From: a virus | IMG/VR virus record: IMGVR_UViG_3300010883_000264 | Location: 1 to 30,458 of that record | Direction: 5' to 3' (one strand) | DNA: 30,458 nucleotides | Shown: positions 1-6,526 of the stretch, piece by piece | How positions within the stretch are numbered: the first letter of the stretch is position 1 | Layout of the letters: each line of letters begins with the position of its first letter | Notes under the pieces: generated by a model | Seen by the model: the letters and a program-made list of their open reading frames with translations, nothing else | Databases searched by the model: none | What the model was told of the DNA's origin: nothing | Position numbers and translations under genes: made by a program

Positions 1-123
1 ATAAGCAAATCCGTATTTTGGTGAATACCGGTTGTTTTTTGTGTTCCATTGCAATTTGTAATGATCTCCACAAAAATCAAATATTAATGTTTTTCCATTC
101 CTTGTAAAATCAACAACTTTGCA
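1..123. repeat. Direct terminal repeat, left copy (contig overlap)
   Basis: These 123 bases are identical to positions 30336-30458. The reading frame that leaves the left edge continues in frame from 30335 downward to a stop at 30297, so joining the ends restores a sensible gene. This is best read as the overlap of a circular or circularly permuted genome. A physical terminal repeat of 123 bp cannot be excluded from sequence alone. Confidence 0.95.
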
Positions 124-291
124 CACGTATGAATCTGATCCATTTGATTTTGTAAATTGTAAAGGATTGATTAATAAATTTGCACGTTCAATTATTTTTT
201 CTTCATTACTAAGATTTTGAAATTTAGATAAAACTTCAATTTGCTTTAGATTCTCAACTTGGCTTTTGTTTAATTTGTTTGGGTTTTTCAT
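1..291 (-). CDS. Unknown early protein, partial; completed across the circular join
   Basis: Starts at ATG 291 behind the leader AAACCCAAAAACAAACCATT and reads 97 codons to the window edge. Across the join it continues from 30335 to a stop at 30297, giving 109 residues and ending just before a strong hairpin at 30261-30286. The N-terminus is Lys/Asn-rich. The C-terminal half carries a probable beta-rich segment (FDFCGDHYKLQWN, then YSPKYGFAY). I recognise no family. It is the second gene of the unit driven by the promoter at 689-718, separated from the first gene by the hairpin at 312-340. Confidence 0.85.
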   Translation of the reverse strand, partial: MKNPNKLNKSQVENLKQIEVLSKFQNLSNEEKIIERANLLINPLQFTKSNGSDSYVCKVVDFTRNGKTLIFDFCGDHYKLQWNTKNNRYSPKYGFAY

Positions 292-311
292 AATGGTTTG
301 TTTTTGGGTTT

Positions 312-340
312 AAAAAAATGCGGGGATTTCACCCGCCGGT
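312..340 (-). terminator. GC-rich hairpin with T-run between early genes
   Basis: Read on the minus strand, GCGGG pairs with CCCGC around a 7-nt loop (positions 320-336) and is followed by seven T residues. It lies between the stop of the 346-648 gene and the start of the gene at 291, with no new promoter in between. It could be a partial terminator or an mRNA-processing or stability hairpin. The stem, the loop apart from one base, and the flanking leader are also found at 29947-29975. Confidence 0.7.
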
Positions 341-345
341 TTTTT

Positions 346-648
346 TTATTTTATTAGATTTTCTAATTCTTCAACGGATTTGTTTTCTTGATCTACAAAT
401 GAAAAGAACGTTGCATTGATTACTTTGTTTGTTGTCATATTCCAATCAATTTCCGTTTTCCATGAATGAACAATATTTTTTTTAATTAATGAAGATAAAA
501 CCGCACGTAAAGTTTTGATTTCAATTCCGGTTGCATTTGAAATATCTAATGCTTCAATTGGTGAATATCCTTCCTGACCAATCCACATATCTAATTCGTT
601 AATCATTGTTGCAATTACTTGTGTTTCTAAAGTAGTAAAGTTTTTCAT
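346..648 (-). CDS. Winged-helix-like small protein
   Basis: 100 residues. I chose ATG 648 over an upstream ATG at 684, because the promoter at 689-718 would place the transcript start beyond 684 and the AACAAACATT leader directly precedes 648. Residues about 33-60 (IEALDISNATGIEIKTLRAV and the following LSSLIKKNIV) look like a helix-turn-helix with the recognition-helix pattern of a winged helix. A DNA-binding regulatory role is inferred from this only. It is the first gene of its unit. Confidence 0.8.
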   Translation of the reverse strand: MKNFTTLETQVIATMINELDMWIGQEGYSPIEALDISNATGIEIKTLRAVLSSLIKKNIVHSWKTEIDWNMTTNKVINATFFSFVDQENKSVEELENLIK

Positions 649-688
649 AATGTTTGTTTTTGTGCGTTTGTTTGTTTGTTGCACACTT

Positions 689-718
689 CAAAGATACAAC
701 ATTCTTTTACTAAATCAA
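689..718 (-). promoter_or_regulatory. Bacteroidota-type promoter
   Basis: On the minus strand TTG at 718-716 is followed after exactly 19 nt by TATCTTTG at 696-689, matching the Bacteroidota consensus TTTG/N19/TAnnTTTG. The same spacing and nearly the same bases recur at 2659-2688, 5263-5292, 12828-12857 and 30199-30228. It drives the gene at 346-648. Confidence 0.85.
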
Positions 719-785
719 CATTTATTTTAGTTTATTTTACTTTTATTTTGCATTTTATCCGGAACACCCCCGTTTCATTGGGTTT

Positions 786-1142
786 TTATTTTACATCTTC
801 ATTCAAATAAAGTGTAATATCTTGAATTGCACAATCAAATCCTTTTGAAACACACGCATAATACCCCAAATCATTCAAATTTTTGATCCATTCCTTTTGT
901 TCTTTGGTTGCATATCCTTTTTTATCCGCTTTTAATTCGATAAACATACCAAAATGTTTTTTTGTTGGATGCAAAATTGCAAGATCCGGAAATCCTTTCA
1001 CATATCCGGATGCTTTCATTTTTTTTGCAATGCTTAATGATGTGCGCATTCCACCCGCACTTGCACAATAAAGCATATTTGGAAAATTATATTTAATCCA
1101 ATTCACAACCGCAATTTGAACTTTCAATTCGTTTTGTGCCAT
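786..1142 (-). CDS. VRR-NUC domain nuclease
   Basis: 118 residues, the size of a stand-alone VRR-NUC protein of the PD-(D/E)XK superfamily. The motifs are in order: E5 near the N-terminus, GFPDL with D53, E69-L-K71, then Q82 followed by the typical Trp and Gly-Tyr pattern. Phage VRR-NUC proteins are usually found beside replication genes and are thought to cut branched or otherwise structured DNA. The substrate here is not shown. The ATG lies one base after the stop of the replication initiator gene, so the two are likely translated together. Confidence 0.92.
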   Translation of the reverse strand: MAQNELKVQIAVVNWIKYNFPNMLYCASAGGMRTSLSIAKKMKASGYVKGFPDLAILHPTKKHFGMFIELKADKKGYATKEQKEWIKNLNDLGYYACVSKGFDCAIQDITLYLNEDVK

Positions 1143-1143
1143 C

Positions 1144-2283
1144 TTACAATTTTATGATTTCCTTTAAATCAACATTTGATTCATTCATTCTTACAAACGA
1201 ATCTTTTATTAATTCCATTTCATAATTCGTTTCATCATCCAAATCAAATTGTTCCATCATTGCTTTCCGTATTGATCCACGTTTTAATTTTTCCTTTCGC
1301 GCCTCAATACCTTTTTTGATATATTCAAGTTTTGAAACATCGTTTTCAATTAAATCATATTTTTTTAATTCCTTGTAAACTATTCCACCAAAATTTTGAA
1401 CTTTAAAAAATCCGGTTTTACAAAATGCATCAAATGGTTTTAATAAATTTTTTGTAATAAAATCTTTGTGCAATCGTTTTTTTTCTGCATCTGATGTTTT
1501 CGGTGTTAAATCTTTTTGTTCTTGATTTTGATTATGCATTGTTTTGGGTTTTGTTTTTCCCCATTGTTCATTTCCAAACTTTCGTGTTTTGGCAACCTCT
1601 ATTTTCGCCCAATTCAAAAAATGTGATTTTGTTTCTTTTGCACTTTTAAATTCATCATCCTTTAATTTTTGTTCATCAATAAATTGATTCAATAAATTAT
1701 TTGTAAAAAATGGATCTAATAATAAATACCGTGAACAATGTTCCAACCATTCCCGTTCCTTTTTTAAATCTTCAACATTAATATATGTTGCACCATTTAG
1801 AATTGAATTCACTTTGGTATTAATAACCGGATCATTTGAAAGTTTTGGTTTTTCATCTTTTAAATTCTCATCAATTTTTTGTATATATTTTTTTTCTTTT
1901 TTAATTGTTTTATTCGTTGTTTTATTAACTGTATTATTATGTTTTAAATTTTCTTGTATTCTGCCTTTAAGTTTTCTTGTATGCGGGTTATCAATTTTTT
2001 TATATACTGCCTTTAAAATTCTTGTTCGTCCATCAAATGAAATTTGTTCAATAAATCCCAATTCTTTTAATTTTGAAATGGATGTTGAAATGGTTGTTTT
2101 GGTAACACCTAAAAATTCCGCGAAATAATCGTTTGATGCAAAACACCCCCGTTCATTATCTAATGATAATATTTCAATCACCAAAATTTTATCCGTCCAT
2201 GAAAGATCATTATTTAAATAAATTTCTTTTGGGATCCAAATACCTAAAAATTTGCGGTTTTCGTTTGTTTGTTTTTTTTCCAT
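1144..2283 (-). CDS. Probable phage replication initiator protein with N-terminal winged helix
   Basis: 379 residues. Residues about 28-92 form a helix-turn-helix/winged-helix domain (helix pattern FAEFLGVTKTTISTSISKL), the arrangement seen in HTH_36-type replication initiators of Firmicutes and Bacteroidota phages and plasmids. Residues about 100-165 are a Lys/Asn-rich linker. The C-terminal half is helical and charged, without an ATPase motif, so it is not a helicase. It sits next to VRR-NUC, and the SSB-like gene is in the unit upstream, which supports a replication role. Three direct repeats inside its coding sequence (1944-2028) may be origin iterons. Confidence 0.7.
   Translation of the reverse strand: MEKKQTNENRKFLGIWIPKEIYLNNDLSWTDKILVIEILSLDNERGCFASNDYFAEFLGVTKTTISTSISKLKELGFIEQISFDGRTRILKAVYKKIDNPHTRKLKGRIQENLKHNNTVNKTTNKTIKKEKKYIQKIDENLKDEKPKLSNDPVINTKVNSILNGATYINVEDLKKEREWLEHCSRYLLLDPFFTNNLLNQFIDEQKLKDDEFKSAKETKSHFLNWAKIEVAKTRKFGNEQWGKTKPKTMHNQNQEQKDLTPKTSDAEKKRLHKDFITKNLLKPFDAFCKTGFFKVQNFGGIVYKELKKYDLIENDVSKLEYIKKGIEARKEKLKRGSIRKAMMEQFDLDDETNYEMELIKDSFVRMNESNVDLKEIIKL
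1944..2028. repeat. Imperfect direct repeats in the initiator gene, candidate origin iterons
   Basis: On the plus strand TTTAAATTTTCTTGTAT (from 1944), TTTAAGTTTTCTTGTAT (from 1967) and TTTAAAATTCTTGTTC (from 2012) are near copies of one another. CTGCCTTTAA also occurs twice (1961 and 2008). They flank a very AT-rich stretch at about 1860-1945. Some initiators (lambda O is the known case) bind iterons in their own gene. An origin here is inference, since an AT-rich coding bias could produce some similarity by chance. Confidence 0.45.
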
Positions 2284-2322
2284 AAATCAAATTTATATTA
2301 ATGGTTTTCATTTGGGTTAAAT

Positions 2323-2344
2323 AAAAGGGGGAATTTCACCCCCC
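2323..2344 (-). terminator. Intergenic hairpin
   Basis: On the minus strand five G residues pair with five C residues around TGAAATT (2327-2343), followed by TTTTATTT. It lies between the 2352-2627 gene and the replication initiator. The loop matches that of the hairpin at 4899-4923. Confidence 0.6.
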
Positions 2345-2351
2345 AAATTTT

Positions 2352-2627
2352 TTATCCTTCGATTGTGTAACTACACATTAACAATGTGATCATTTGTATT
2401 TCCGTTCCGTTTTTTAATAACTCGGTAATATCATTAAATGATTTTGCACCGTAACATGAAAATAAATTGTTTTCAAATGTTAAATGTAATGTTCCGTGTT
2501 CCGTGTTACAAATTGACATACCACCTTCGGATTTTAACAATGTAATATCTTCAATTGCATATAATTTTAATGCATCTATTGTTGAAAGAACTTCGCTTGA
2601 TACTTGATTTTTGAATTGATTAGTCAT
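2352..2627 (-). CDS. Unknown early protein
   Basis: 91 residues. ATG 2627 is chosen over 2672 because the promoter at 2659-2688 places the transcript start inside the longer frame and the AACAAACATT leader sits at 2627. There is an amphipathic helix near the N-terminus (EVLSTIDALKLYAIEDI), then short probable beta strands (GTLHLTFENNLFSCYGA). I recognise no family. It is the first gene of the unit that also carries the replication initiator and VRR-NUC genes, so it is presumably made early. Confidence 0.8.
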   Translation of the reverse strand: MTNQFKNQVSSEVLSTIDALKLYAIEDITLLKSEGGMSICNTEHGTLHLTFENNLFSCYGAKSFNDITELLKNGTEIQMITLLMCSYTIEG

Positions 2628-2658
2628 AATGTTTGTTTTTTTGTGGTTGATTACACTC

Positions 2659-2688
2659 CAAAGATACAACAAACTTTTAATAAATCAA
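2659..2688 (-). promoter_or_regulatory. Bacteroidota-type promoter of the replication unit
   Basis: TTG at 2688-2686, 19 nt, then TATCTTTG at 2666-2659 on the minus strand. It precedes the genes at 2627, 2283 and 1142. Confidence 0.85.
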
Positions 2689-2743
2689 TGTTTATTTTAC
2701 TTTATTATTAATTTAATTTTGTTTTTGTAGCAAAATCAACACA

Positions 2744-3073
2744 TTAGAACGGTAAACCATCGGATTTTTCTTTTTTAATCTCGGTATTATACGGTGATGA
2801 TTCCGTTTTTTGTTGTGGTTGTGCATCTTTTGGTTGTTCTTTTGGTATAAATGTTGACTTTTGCAAAAAATGTGTAATTCCGGTGTCGCTTTTTTCTTGC
2901 CTTGTTTTAATGTCAATTGTGATTTTCCCTAATTCATTTGCATGTTTAATTAATTCATCCGCAAATTCTGAAACGTTAGGAATTGACCATTTGATGATTG
3001 ATCCGCCATTATCAAAATCAACTTGGCGTAAATATGATCCATTTATATAAATTTTTTCTTCGTTGTTTTTCAT
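2744..3073 (-). CDS. Single-stranded DNA-binding-like protein with acidic C-terminal tip
   Basis: 109 residues. The first 75 residues are beta-rich (KIYINGSYLRQV, ITIDIKTRQEKSDTGITHF), compatible with a small OB-like or other single-strand-binding fold. A Gln/Pro/Lys-rich linker follows, and the last five residues are DGLPF. That is the layout of bacterial SSB, in which a flexible linker ends in an acidic D-D-I/L-P-F tip that recruits partner proteins. The tip is seen directly; the fold is inferred. It is the last gene of the unit starting at 4425. An upstream alternative frame at 2713-2916 is a shadow. Confidence 0.65.
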   Translation of the reverse strand: MKNNEEKIYINGSYLRQVDFDNGGSIIKWSIPNVSEFADELIKHANELGKITIDIKTRQEKSDTGITHFLQKSTFIPKEQPKDAQPQQKTESSPYNTEIKKEKSDGLPF

Positions 3074-3077
3074 AATA

Positions 3078-3293
3078 TTAATTTTTTGATTCGTTTATTA
3101 ATTCATCTAATTGATCCAAATTTAATTCGGTCATTTTACCAATCGTTTTTAATTGGTTCAATCTGAATAAATGGGGATTCTCACAATAACTTTTAATTGT
3201 TGGTTGTGATAATTTTAATTCCGTTCCCAACTCACGTTTTGAAACTCCGTGAAATCTTAATGTTTTTGTAAATTTGTTATCTTGATTTTTCAT
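3078..3293 (-). CDS. Small helix-turn-helix protein, Cro/CI-like
   Basis: 71 residues. Residues about 17-36 (VSKRELGTELKLSQPTIKSY) fit a helix-turn-helix in which the second helix carries Ser-Gln-Pro-Thr-Ile. The rest is helical (IGKMTELNLDQLDELI), as in single-domain Cro-type regulators. It lies 4 bp from the SSB-like gene in the same unit. Whether it is a lysogeny-type repressor or a replication accessory factor cannot be told; no divergent operator region accompanies it because all genes face the same way. Confidence 0.75.
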   Translation of the reverse strand: MKNQDNKFTKTLRFHGVSKRELGTELKLSQPTIKSYCENPHLFRLNQLKTIGKMTELNLDQLDELINESKN

Positions 3294-3302
3294 ATGTTTT
3301 TT

Positions 3303-3581
3303 TTATTTAAAAATTCCTTTTTTACACATTTCTTTGTATTGTTCCTTACAATCTCGGTGCGTTTGATTATCCTTTAAATCCACCATTAACGCATCCAATT
3401 CATCTTTTGGCATATCATCAAGCGAATCAATTAAATGTTCTTTAAATTCATCCGTATTGATTGAACTATTAATTAATGATTCCATAAATCCAAGATAACC
3501 AAACGAAGGTTTTTCATCTATTATTGATTTTGTTGTGTTATCTAATAAATCATCCAACCATTCTTTTTTGGATTGTTCCAT
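3303..3581 (-). CDS. Unknown acidic helical protein
   Basis: 92 residues. ATG 3581 overlaps the upstream stop in TAATG, so translational coupling is likely; a longer TTG start at 3596 is less plausible. The sequence is strongly acidic and helical, with Asp/Glu-rich segments (DSLDDMPKDELDALMVDL) and a basic C-terminal end with two Cys. No family recognised. It lies in the unit with the SSB-like protein and the HTH protein. Confidence 0.75.
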   Translation of the reverse strand: MEQSKKEWLDDLLDNTTKSIIDEKPSFGYLGFMESLINSSINTDEFKEHLIDSLDDMPKDELDALMVDLKDNQTHRDCKEQYKEMCKKGIFK

Positions 3582-4009
3582 TATATTTTTTTCCAATTCT
3601 TTAAAAATGAATTTTTTGCAATGGATCGTGAAATTTTATTGTTTACAACAACAACAAATACATCATTATATTTTGATTCATCAACAACCCATATTTTTTT
3701 GCTTCGTTTATTCATCCACTTACCCGAAATTGAAAGTTGTTTTTTATTCTTCACTTGTTCTTTGTGCTTTGCTTTCAATGATTCCGTGTTTTCATTCATT
3801 GCATCTTTTAAATAAAGTGAATAAAAAAATGGATCTACATCATCATTTTGTTTGAAAAAACTTTTTAAAATTCTTGCCTCTAATTTGGATTTTTTAATAT
3901 TACGTGTTGACATTAATTTGATCCCCCTAATAAAACCATTTGCAAATGATGTTGCTATAAAGAAAAAAACTAAAAGTATTGCACCGGTTATTAATAAAAT
4001 TTTAATCAT
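3581..4009 (-). CDS. Unknown membrane-anchored protein
   Basis: 142 residues. Residues about 3-24 are a continuous hydrophobic segment (ILLITGAILLVFFFIATSFA), reading as a single membrane anchor or signal anchor. Positive charges follow, suggesting that the basic remainder stays in the cytoplasm. No catalytic motif is visible. A one-pass membrane protein within an early replication-type unit is unusual; a host-takeover or superinfection-exclusion role is possible but not shown. Confidence 0.75.
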   Translation of the reverse strand: MIKILLITGAILLVFFFIATSFANGFIRGIKLMSTRNIKKSKLEARILKSFFKQNDDVDPFFYSLYLKDAMNENTESLKAKHKEQVKNKKQLSISGKWMNKRSKKIWVVDESKYNDVFVVVVNNKISRSIAKNSFLKNWKKI

Positions 4010-4014
4010 AATTT

Positions 4015-4425
4015 TTAATTTTTTGTTGATTGTGAAAATTCATCCGCTTCAATTTCTGAATAAACGCCCAATGAATAGAAATTTGTAATTTGCAAAACGG
4101 CACGTGCTTTTGCTCGTTTTTCTGCCATTTCTAAATAATATGTTGATTGACAATTTTTTGGTTGTGCGGTTCCGAATGTTGGAATTTTAATCACTCCACT
4201 TTTGCTTTGCATTGATGCCGTGCATTTAACGGCTGAAAAATCGGGATCACATCTAACAATTTCATATGTTAATGTTATGTTATCCTTTGCCATTATTTTT
4301 TCAATTCCGGTTCGTGTTACAATAGCAAAACCAAATGTTTTGTGTTTAAAAATATCTTCTTCATTCAATTCATAATGAAGATACAATTCTTTCAATCTTG
4401 CGCGGTTTGTGTTTGGTTGATCCAT
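4015..4425 (-). CDS. Conserved phage protein with MAEKRAKARAVL motif
   Basis: 136 residues. The distinctive stretch is residues about 99-130 (YLEMAEKRAKARAVLQI, then FYSLGVYSEIEADEF). From memory this is shared by many small phage and prophage proteins near replication and recombination genes. I do not know of an assigned function for it. Two Cys in the middle (RCDPDFSAVKC) could pair or bind metal. First gene of the unit 4425 to 2744, which ends in an SSB-like protein, so a DNA-metabolism role is plausible. Confidence 0.8.
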   Translation of the reverse strand: MDQPNTNRARLKELYLHYELNEEDIFKHKTFGFAIVTRTGIEKIMAKDNITLTYEIVRCDPDFSAVKCTASMQSKSGVIKIPTFGTAQPKNCQSTYYLEMAEKRAKARAVLQITNFYSLGVYSEIEADEFSQSTKN

Positions 4426-4449
4426 AATTTTTTGTTTGTTTGTGTATTA

Positions 4450-4482
4450 CAAATATAGTTAATAAAGTTTTATTTAATGCAA
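4450..4482 (-). promoter_or_regulatory. Probable Bacteroidota-type promoter
   Basis: TATATTTG at 4457-4450 on the minus strand matches TAnnTTTG; TTG at 4482-4480 lies 22 nt upstream, three longer than the other early promoters. It is placed to drive the 4425-2744 unit. Confidence 0.6.
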
Positions 4483-4749
4483 TTAATTTTTATAAATATT
4501 TCCGCCGTATTTCGGTGTTGAATCCGCATCAATTAAACCGTTTGATGTGATCCGTAATCCTAAAACAATATCACCACGTGAAATGTTTTCAATTAGTTTT
4601 TTCCATTTTGCGTAATTTCTATATCCCGAATCAATGCACGTTTTAAATGATTTTTCACCATCATTAAAAAATAAATAATACATTGTTCCACCGGTTTTTT
4701 GTGATGGCATAGATTTTTGATTTTTAAAATGAAATTGTTTTTGATTCAT
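4483..4749 (-). CDS. Unknown early protein
   Basis: 88 residues. ATG 4749 overlaps the upstream stop as ATGA, which favours it over an ATG at 4785 in the same frame. Residues about 25-60 (TMYYLFFNDGEKSFKTC, YRNYAKWKKLIENI) look like a small alpha/beta protein, and the C-terminus ends with GLIDADSTPKYGGNIYKN. The pattern of an aromatic strand, a lone Cys and a KWKKL helix recurs in many Bacteroidota mobile-element proteins, but I cannot name a family. Confidence 0.75.
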   Translation of the reverse strand: MNQKQFHFKNQKSMPSQKTGGTMYYLFFNDGEKSFKTCIDSGYRNYAKWKKLIENISRGDIVLGLRITSNGLIDADSTPKYGGNIYKN

Positions 4750-4880
4750 AATTTTTTGGTTTGAATGGTAATTGTATTTTTCCAATTATCCAATGTGTGA
4801 ATTACTTTGATCCTCGTTTTTAATTCAATTTCATTTACAATTTGATAACGTGTAAATATATTTTTTAGAAAATTTTTCAT
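4746..4880 (-). CDS. Unknown 44-residue protein
   Basis: ATG 4880 follows the leader CAACCCAAAAAAACCACA, of the type in front of other early genes, and the frame ends in ATGA overlapping the start of the next gene. The protein is basic and beta-prone (IELKTRIKVIHTLDNWKNTITIQ). The proper leader and coupled stop make it more likely to be a real small gene than noise. No function is visible. Confidence 0.6.
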   Translation of the reverse strand: MKNFLKNIFTRYQIVNEIELKTRIKVIHTLDNWKNTITIQTKKL

Positions 4881-4898
4881 TGTGGTTTTTTTGGGTTG

Positions 4899-4923
4899 AA
4901 AAAAATGGGGGAATTTCACCCCC
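4899..4923 (-). terminator. Intergenic hairpin with T-run
   Basis: On the minus strand five G residues pair with five C residues around TGAAATT (4907-4923); A and a run of T residues follow. Same design as at 2323-2344. Separates the 4934-5230 gene from the 44-residue gene. Confidence 0.65.
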
Positions 4924-4933
4924 TTAATTTTTT

Positions 4934-5230
4934 TTAGAATTTTGTGTAAAGACCGGTTGTTGTTTCAAAAATGTTTACCAATTGATCATTGTAAATTCCG
5001 TTGAATTCGTGTTTTGTTTTCATTTCGCCACCTCTTATTGAAATGAATTCAATTTCGTATGTATCCATTGCATTTAATGAAATTTTAAGGTAATTCGCAC
5101 CTGATGAATTACGTGCCAATTTCATTGTTAGAAAATTCTCACCCGCAATTAGGTTTTTAGATCCGGTAAATGCTAAAAATTTTCGGCCTCCTAACTGATT
5201 TAAAATTGTTGTTGCTACTTGATTTTTCAT
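4934..5230 (-). CDS. Conserved phage/mobile-element small protein
   Basis: 98 residues, ATG 5230 behind an AACAAACATT leader and a consensus promoter. The motifs TTILNQLGGRKFLAFTGSKN near the N-terminus, LKISLNAMDTYEIEF in the middle and an N-terminal Leu-Gly-Gly are, from memory, common to a widespread family of short phage and plasmid proteins of unknown function that often end in GLYT plus a few residues, as here. I assign no activity. It is the first gene transcribed after the lysis cassette terminator. Confidence 0.85.
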   Translation of the reverse strand: MKNQVATTILNQLGGRKFLAFTGSKNLIAGENFLTMKLARNSSGANYLKISLNAMDTYEIEFISIRGGEMKTKHEFNGIYNDQLVNIFETTTGLYTKF

Positions 5231-5262
5231 AATGTTTGTTTTTTTGTGGTTGATTTATACCT

Positions 5263-5292
5263 CAAAGATACAACATTCTTTTACATATTCAA
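5263..5292 (-). promoter_or_regulatory. Bacteroidota-type promoter
   Basis: TTG at 5292-5290, 19 nt, TATCTTTG at 5270-5263 on the minus strand. It starts the early region downstream of the lysis genes. The gene-free stretch 5293-5425 holds nothing else I can name, apart from a short repeated ATAAACC motif near 5390-5410. Confidence 0.85.
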
Positions 5293-5425
5293 CATTATTT
5301 TTACTTTATTATTGATTTAATTTCATTTTATGAGCAAAACCAACGGTTCACAAGCCAAATTATTTTGAAAATAGTTTATACTTTACAACAATAAACCATT
5401 ATAAACCCTTTTTAATGGCAAAAAC

Positions 5426-5458
5426 AAAGGGCAACCCACGTTTGGATCACCCTTTTTT
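5426..5458 (-). terminator. Terminator after the lysis cassette
   Basis: AAAGGG (5426-5431) pairs with CCCTTT (5450-5455) with an imperfect inner stem. The minus-strand side is followed by TG and a T-run; the plus-strand side also ends in six T residues, so it may work in both directions. It ends the structural/lysis transcript 42 nt past the holin gene. Confidence 0.7.
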
Positions 5459-5500
5459 ACTTAACCAAAGTATTTATTATTGCGTATTACTGCAAATATA

Positions 5501-5719
5501 TTAATTTTTTTCGAAGAATGAAAAACAAATTGGTGCAATTCCAATTGCGCACATTATAACGGCCTCCCAACTCACGCCGTTTTCAATGATTGTGGAACAC
5601 GCCGTTAAAACGATCACACCTCCAATTGTTCTTTTGGCACTCCAACGTTTAAAATCACCCTTTGTTTTGAAAATTTCCGTTAAATCTAATTTAGATAACA
5701 AAATTAAAAACGGATTCAT
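5501..5719 (-). CDS. Probable holin
   Basis: 72 residues with two hydrophobic segments, residues about 31-45 (IGGVIVLTACSTII) and 51-69 (EAVIMCAIGIAPICFSFF), separated by a short loop and preceded by a basic stretch (KRWSAKR). Small two-span proteins at the end of an endolysin operon are the usual holins: they permeabilise the inner membrane to release the amidase. The start overlaps the upstream stop as ATGA. Assignment rests on topology and position. Confidence 0.7.
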   Translation of the reverse strand: MNPFLILLSKLDLTEIFKTKGDFKRWSAKRTIGGVIVLTACSTIIENGVSWEAVIMCAIGIAPICFSFFEKN

Positions 5720-5874
5720 CTATTACGTCCAAGAATTATTGCGTTAAAAATGCGTTTGATGATGTCTAAAATATCATCATCTTTTGTTGTTTCGGTTAAT
5801 GCCGTAAATGTTCCCGAAATTGTGATAAGTGACAAAATTATACTTTCCCAATTTTGAATTAAAAAATCTTTCAT
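5716..5874 (-). CDS. Small lysis-cassette membrane protein
   Basis: 52 residues (MKDFLIQNWESIILSLITIS onward). Residues about 11-27 are hydrophobic enough for one short membrane segment; an acidic patch (DDD) and an amphipathic C-terminal helix with basic end follow. It lies between the amidase and holin and overlaps the latter by ATGA. Could be a holin partner, antiholin or pinholin-like protein; which one cannot be told. Confidence 0.7.
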   Translation of the reverse strand: MKDFLIQNWESIILSLITISGTFTALTETTKDDDILDIIKRIFNAIILGRNR

Positions 5875-5888
5875 ATTATTTATTTTTA

Positions 5889-6326
5889 TTAATTATTTGA
5901 ATTTATTAAATGCTTGTATTTTTCCTTTACTATAAAACTCGGACATGCCTTATTTGCATATTCGTTATGACCGTGTAACGCTAATTTACCAAAAACGATT
6001 TTAAGACTACTATAAAGAACTAAAAACGCGGTTTCTTGTCCTTGTGTCATTGTATCTTTTGCTTTCCATTTACCCTTAACTCTGACCGATTCAACGCCCC
6101 CCACATATGCAACGCCAATACTTGTTTTATTTTCGCCCTTTGTATGCGCACCTTGTTTGAATACATCACGCCCTAAATGAATTGTTCCATCCAACCCAAT
6201 CAAATAATGATATCCGATATCCGAAAATCCACGTTTCAAATGCCATTGGCGTATTGTTTCAACGGAATAATCTTTGCCCTCCGCCGTTGCCGTGCAATGC
6301 AATATGATTTTGTTTACTTCTCTCAT
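5889..6326 (-). CDS. Endolysin: N-acetylmuramoyl-L-alanine amidase (Amidase_2, T7 lysozyme type)
   Basis: 145 residues, the same size class as T7 lysozyme. The zinc ligands expected of the family are present: H10 in ILHCTAT, H120 in LHGHNEY and C128 in NKACPS, with H120 and C128 spaced by 8 as in T7 (H122 and C130). K126 matches the T7 catalytic lysine. It cleaves the bond between N-acetylmuramic acid and the stem peptide. No signal peptide is visible, so it needs a holin. ATG 6326 overlaps the upstream stop as ATGA. Confidence 0.95.
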   Translation of the reverse strand: MREVNKIILHCTATAEGKDYSVETIRQWHLKRGFSDIGYHYLIGLDGTIHLGRDVFKQGAHTKGENKTSIGVAYVGGVESVRVKGKWKAKDTMTQGQETAFLVLYSSLKIVFGKLALHGHNEYANKACPSFIVKEKYKHLINSNN

Positions 6327-6523
6327 TTTATACCTTTTTCAGCCAATAACAATTTAATATCTTGCATCCCTTCACAAAGTTCTTTCAATAGGTTTTTAAC
6401 TTCACCTTCTTGCCTTTCTAAATAAAACACCCTTGATTTTATTTTTGTTAGATCGTTTGACATTTTAATATAAGTTCCTAATATTCCCGTGAAACACGAA
6501 AACGCTAAAATTATTAATTCCAT
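6323..6523 (-). CDS. Membrane-anchored coiled-coil protein of the lysis cassette
   Basis: 66 residues. Residues 3-19 form a hydrophobic segment (LIILAFSCFTGILGTYI); residues about 22-62 are heptad-like and charged, predicting a coiled coil. This layout resembles small i-spanin-like or holin-accessory proteins placed immediately before an endolysin. Translation is coupled to the amidase by an ATGA overlap. No outer-membrane spanin partner was found. Confidence 0.7.
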   Translation of the reverse strand: MELIILAFSCFTGILGTYIKMSNDLTKIKSRVFYLERQEGEVKNLLKELCEGMQDIKLLLAEKGIK

Positions 6524-6526
6524 TTT

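Noticed and set aside
2713-2916. 67-residue minus-strand frame
   Set aside because: It lies in another frame inside the SSB-like gene, with no leader and a His/Asn/Lys-biased composition.
5293-5425. Gene-free stretch between lysis terminator and early promoter as a possible origin or attachment site
   Set aside because: Only a short repeated ATAAACC and AT-rich sequence are visible; no convincing repeat array, palindrome or integrase gene supports it.
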